DNA from: an uncultured Vampirovibrio sp.
GTDB taxonomy: Bacteria > Cyanobacteriota > Vampirovibrionia > Gastranaerophilales > Gastranaerophilaceae
Direction of reading: 5' to 3'
Assembly (NCBI GenBank): GCA_910577395.1
Contig: CAJTLG010000006.1
Location: 1 to 33,800 of the forward strand
DNA length: 33,800 nt
Part shown: piece after piece, positions 32,278 to 33,800 of the stretch
How the letters are laid out: each line of letters opens with the position of its first letter
How positions within the stretch are numbered: position 1 is the stretch's first letter
Translations under genes and position numbers: made by a program
The notes under the pieces: model-generated
What the model was told of the DNA's origin: nothing
What the model saw: only the letters and a program-made list of their open reading frames with translations
The model's database searches: none

Positions 32278-33657
32278 ATGCAAGTTTCACCGGTTTCTTT
32301 TGCAAGTTTCGAAAGAATAAATAAAAACACACCTGCAGCCACAGCCCCTGCAAATACTGCACCAAAGAGCAATGCAGGGCTTTACAATCTGCCCGGTTAC
32401 AATGTTTCATTTGGCACACTAATTAAAGAATACAACAAAAACCCAGGGGTAATGTTGGATAGTGAAAATAAAAAAACAATCCAAGAACTTTCAAGCCGTG
32501 CAATTGATTGGGCAGGAGATTGCGAAGGACAAGATTTTCAAGCCATGGAAGATTTACTTGAAAAATACAAAAACAATGTAGCCGCTACACGATATTTTGT
32601 ACGTTTAGGAATGGAGCAAAAAGAGAAAAAAGATGCTATACACTACATAAATTCTTTTGTTGATACCATAAATAAGCATTTTTCAGATAAACCAAGTAAA
32701 AAGAAAAAACATTTGGATGCATTAATTTCTACAAAAAATAAAGACGGAGAATCCATTATCCACACCTATGCAGATGGAATGAATATGATAAGCACAGGTT
32801 TCTTGCCACATTTGCTTAAGAGTATTGAAAATTTCCCAGATTTACAAATTAAAGTATTAAGACAAGAAAATAAAAACGGCTATACACTTGGCAATCAGCT
32901 TGCTATGTTAAGCAGCAGCGAAGATGGTCAAGCAATCAATAATACTTTATATAAACTTTGTGCAAAAACAAGATTAGTAAGCAGAAAAGAATCAATAAAA
33001 CTGCTAGAAGAAAATATGAAAATTTTAAATCAAGATAATAAGGAAGTGCTTGAAGCATTACGTTCAAAAGATTGTATCTGCATAGAAGATGAACCACAAA
33101 TAACCAGCAATATTGAAACCGCAGAAGAAAATAGAACACAACAAGAACATACACCGGAACAACCTGCACAAAAGACAGTCGAATCCCAAGATAAAGATGC
33201 AAATGATGCGGACGAGGAATTAAAAAGTAAACCAAAAGAAATAGAAGTGCCGCCATTTTTTAATAATGGCAACAAAAGAACCAAGGAGAAGATATCTAGC
33301 AGCGCACAAACCCACAATGCACGAACAAATATAGGAAAAGGCGAATATATAATACCTGATTTCTTACAAAATAAAAACAACAAGGGAAGCAGGGCAGCCA
33401 CAGGTAAAGACAGTGCAAAAGCAACTATAGCACCAACAATAAAACAAACCGATGATACAAATTTAAAAGACGAAGGGGTAAAAGAAATACAAGTGATGAA
33501 TTTTTCAAAATCCCGTGACACAAACAGTGCAGAATTGACATCTGAAATTAAAGACACAAAGATTCAAGATTTCGCCGCACATAAAGAACAATATACCACG
33601 AAAGACACCTGCCCATCTATAAACTGGGGGCAGCAGTTACAGGCATGTGACGGCTAA
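32278..33657 (+). CDS. Protein with N-terminal V-S-F motifs and long disordered tail, unknown
   Basis: This 459-aa protein begins M-Q-V-S-P-V-S-F-A-S and repeats the pattern as Y-N-V-S-F-G-T near residue 42. Between them is an Ala/Thr/Pro-rich stretch. Residues about 50-265 are helical with Lys/Glu-rich repeats; from about 270 onward it is Gln/Glu/Lys/Thr/Asn-rich low complexity, probably disordered, with short conserved-looking islands (I-E-V-P-P-F-F, I-I-P-D-F-L). No signal peptide or membrane segment is seen. I recall V-S-F openings as common in Gastranaerophilales proteins, but have no database check. The frame extends to 32224, but the AAAGG site 6 nt before ATG 32278 fixes the start. 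Function unknown. Confidence 0.78.
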   Translation: MQVSPVSFASFERINKNTPAATAPANTAPKSNAGLYNLPGYNVSFGTLIKEYNKNPGVMLDSENKKTIQELSSRAIDWAGDCEGQDFQAMEDLLEKYKNNVAATRYFVRLGMEQKEKKDAIHYINSFVDTINKHFSDKPSKKKKHLDALISTKNKDGESIIHTYADGMNMISTGFLPHLLKSIENFPDLQIKVLRQENKNGYTLGNQLAMLSSSEDGQAINNTLYKLCAKTRLVSRKESIKLLEENMKILNQDNKEVLEALRSKDCICIEDEPQITSNIETAEENRTQQEHTPEQPAQKTVESQDKDANDADEELKSKPKEIEVPPFFNNGNKRTKEKISSSAQTHNARTNIGKGEYIIPDFLQNKNNKGSRAATGKDSAKATIAPTIKQTDDTNLKDEGVKEIQVMNFSKSRDTNSAELTSEIKDTKIQDFAAHKEQYTTKDTCPSINWGQQLQACDG

Positions 33658-33663
33658 AAAAAT

Positions 33664-33685
33664 TTGGTATTGACTTGGTATTGAC
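33664..33685 (+). repeat. Two tandem 11-bp repeats (TTGGTATTGAC)
   Basis: TTGGTATTGAC occurs at 33664-33674 and 33675-33685, back to back; a partial third (TTGGTATT) lies at 33699-33706. The second copy provides the TTGAC of the promoter at 33681-33708. Confidence 0.85.
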
Positions 33686-33708
33686 TTAAAATTTTGAATT
33701 GGTATTAT
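33681..33708 (+). promoter_or_regulatory. Strong promoter at the window's right edge
   Basis: TTGACT (33681-33686), 16 nt and TATTAT (33703-33708), close to the sigma-70 consensus. It starts transcription near 33715 into a structured region and probably a gene beyond the window. Confidence 0.6.
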
Positions 33709-33719
33709 ATAGAAGGTCT

Positions 33720-33800
33720 TGCAGGACGGTAGCATCTGCAGGGTTTATAGATTTGGCGCGTTAGCCTTGGTTGAGTTTAGCGAAACCAACAATATATAAA
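33720..33800 (+). other. Structured RNA or REP-like hairpin region, partial
   Basis: Downstream of the promoter, TGCAG (33720-33724) pairs with CTGCA (33736-33740), GGC (33755-33757) with GCC (33764-33766), and TTGGTT (33767-33772) with AACCAA (33784-33789). No open frame is evident. It looks like a leader, a small RNA or a dispersed palindromic repeat; the window ends before this can be decided. Confidence 0.4.

Noticed and set aside
33030..33557. 175-aa open frame on the minus strand, hydrophobic
   Set aside because: Antisense shadow of the low-complexity tail of the V-S-F protein; no ribosome site, and the plus-strand gene has a good SD.
33030..33657. Sigma-28 or phase-variable element in the V-S-F gene region
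   Set aside because: Low-complexity codons look repetitive, but there is no exact repeat unit and no GCCGATA motif.
1..33800. CRISPR arrays, tRNA or rRNA genes, insertion sequences, prophage
   Set aside because: No regularly spaced repeats, cloverleaf-like sequences, transposase, integrase or phage structural genes were seen.

Overview
The window is a gene-dense, AT-rich bacterial chromosome segment with 27 protein genes on both strands, no rRNA or tRNA, no CRISPR and no recognisable mobile element. Several traits point to a fermentative Gram-negative anaerobe: a ferredoxin-dependent 2-oxoacid oxidoreductase, a complete RND/MFP/TolC efflux system, a GH57/DUF3536 glycosidase, and a protein opening with short V-S-F motifs. 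My best guess is a gut Melainabacteria/Vampirovibrionia member (Gastranaerophilales). That placement is inference from gene content and protein style; no marker gene here proves it.

Layout: (1) 165-5311 (+): a four-gene 2-oxoacid:ferredoxin oxidoreductase operon (ferredoxin, VorB-like alpha, TPP beta, gamma), then leuS. (2) 5346-8198 (-): four proteins I cannot match to a named family. Two of them (354 and 109 aa) share matching N- and C-terminal helices, and the larger one has a central domain inserted between them. A third is Gly/Ser/Ala-rich. Two intergenic regions carry near-consensus sigma-28 (FliA/SigD-type) promoters with GCCGATAG as the -10 element, and a weaker one precedes the third unit. 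This is the most unusual part of the window and looks like a flagellar-late-class or secreted filament-like regulon. (3) 8401-12422 (+): a compact NagA-like deacetylase, an exported small protein and the GH57 enzyme; 12433-13047 (-) is a DUF429-like protein. (4) 13112-15206 (+): an ABC exporter of the glycan-flippase type and a tiny membrane protein, closed by a bidirectional terminator. (5) 15250-22900 (-): a ferritin-like protein, and upstream of it an MFP-RND-TolC efflux operon with its own terminator.

(6) 23107-27035: a small unknown protein; a UgpC-type ABC ATPase co-directional with a PAS sensor whose histidine-kinase core has lost key residues; divergently, a STAS-like protein and a PiT-like phosphate permease. 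(7) 27020-29883 (-): a GlcF-like Fe-S protein overlapping a two-domain glycosyltransferase gene. (8) 29911-32174 (+): a 55-aa Flp/class III pilin-like peptide and two overlapping zinc dehydrogenase genes. (9) 32278-33657 (+): a V-S-F-motif protein with a disordered tail. The last 140 bases hold tandem repeats, a strong promoter and a structured, REP-like hairpin region.

Recurring theme: several genes (8401, 13047, 14922, 29911, 30106) have a -10-like hexamer only 6-7 nt before the ATG and no Shine-Dalgarno sequence, so leaderless mRNAs are predicted. Other genes have good SD sequences (16527, 22900, 24344, 25645, 6988, 8198, 5946). In several cases the SD or promoter lies inside the longest open frame and fixes a later start than that frame would suggest.
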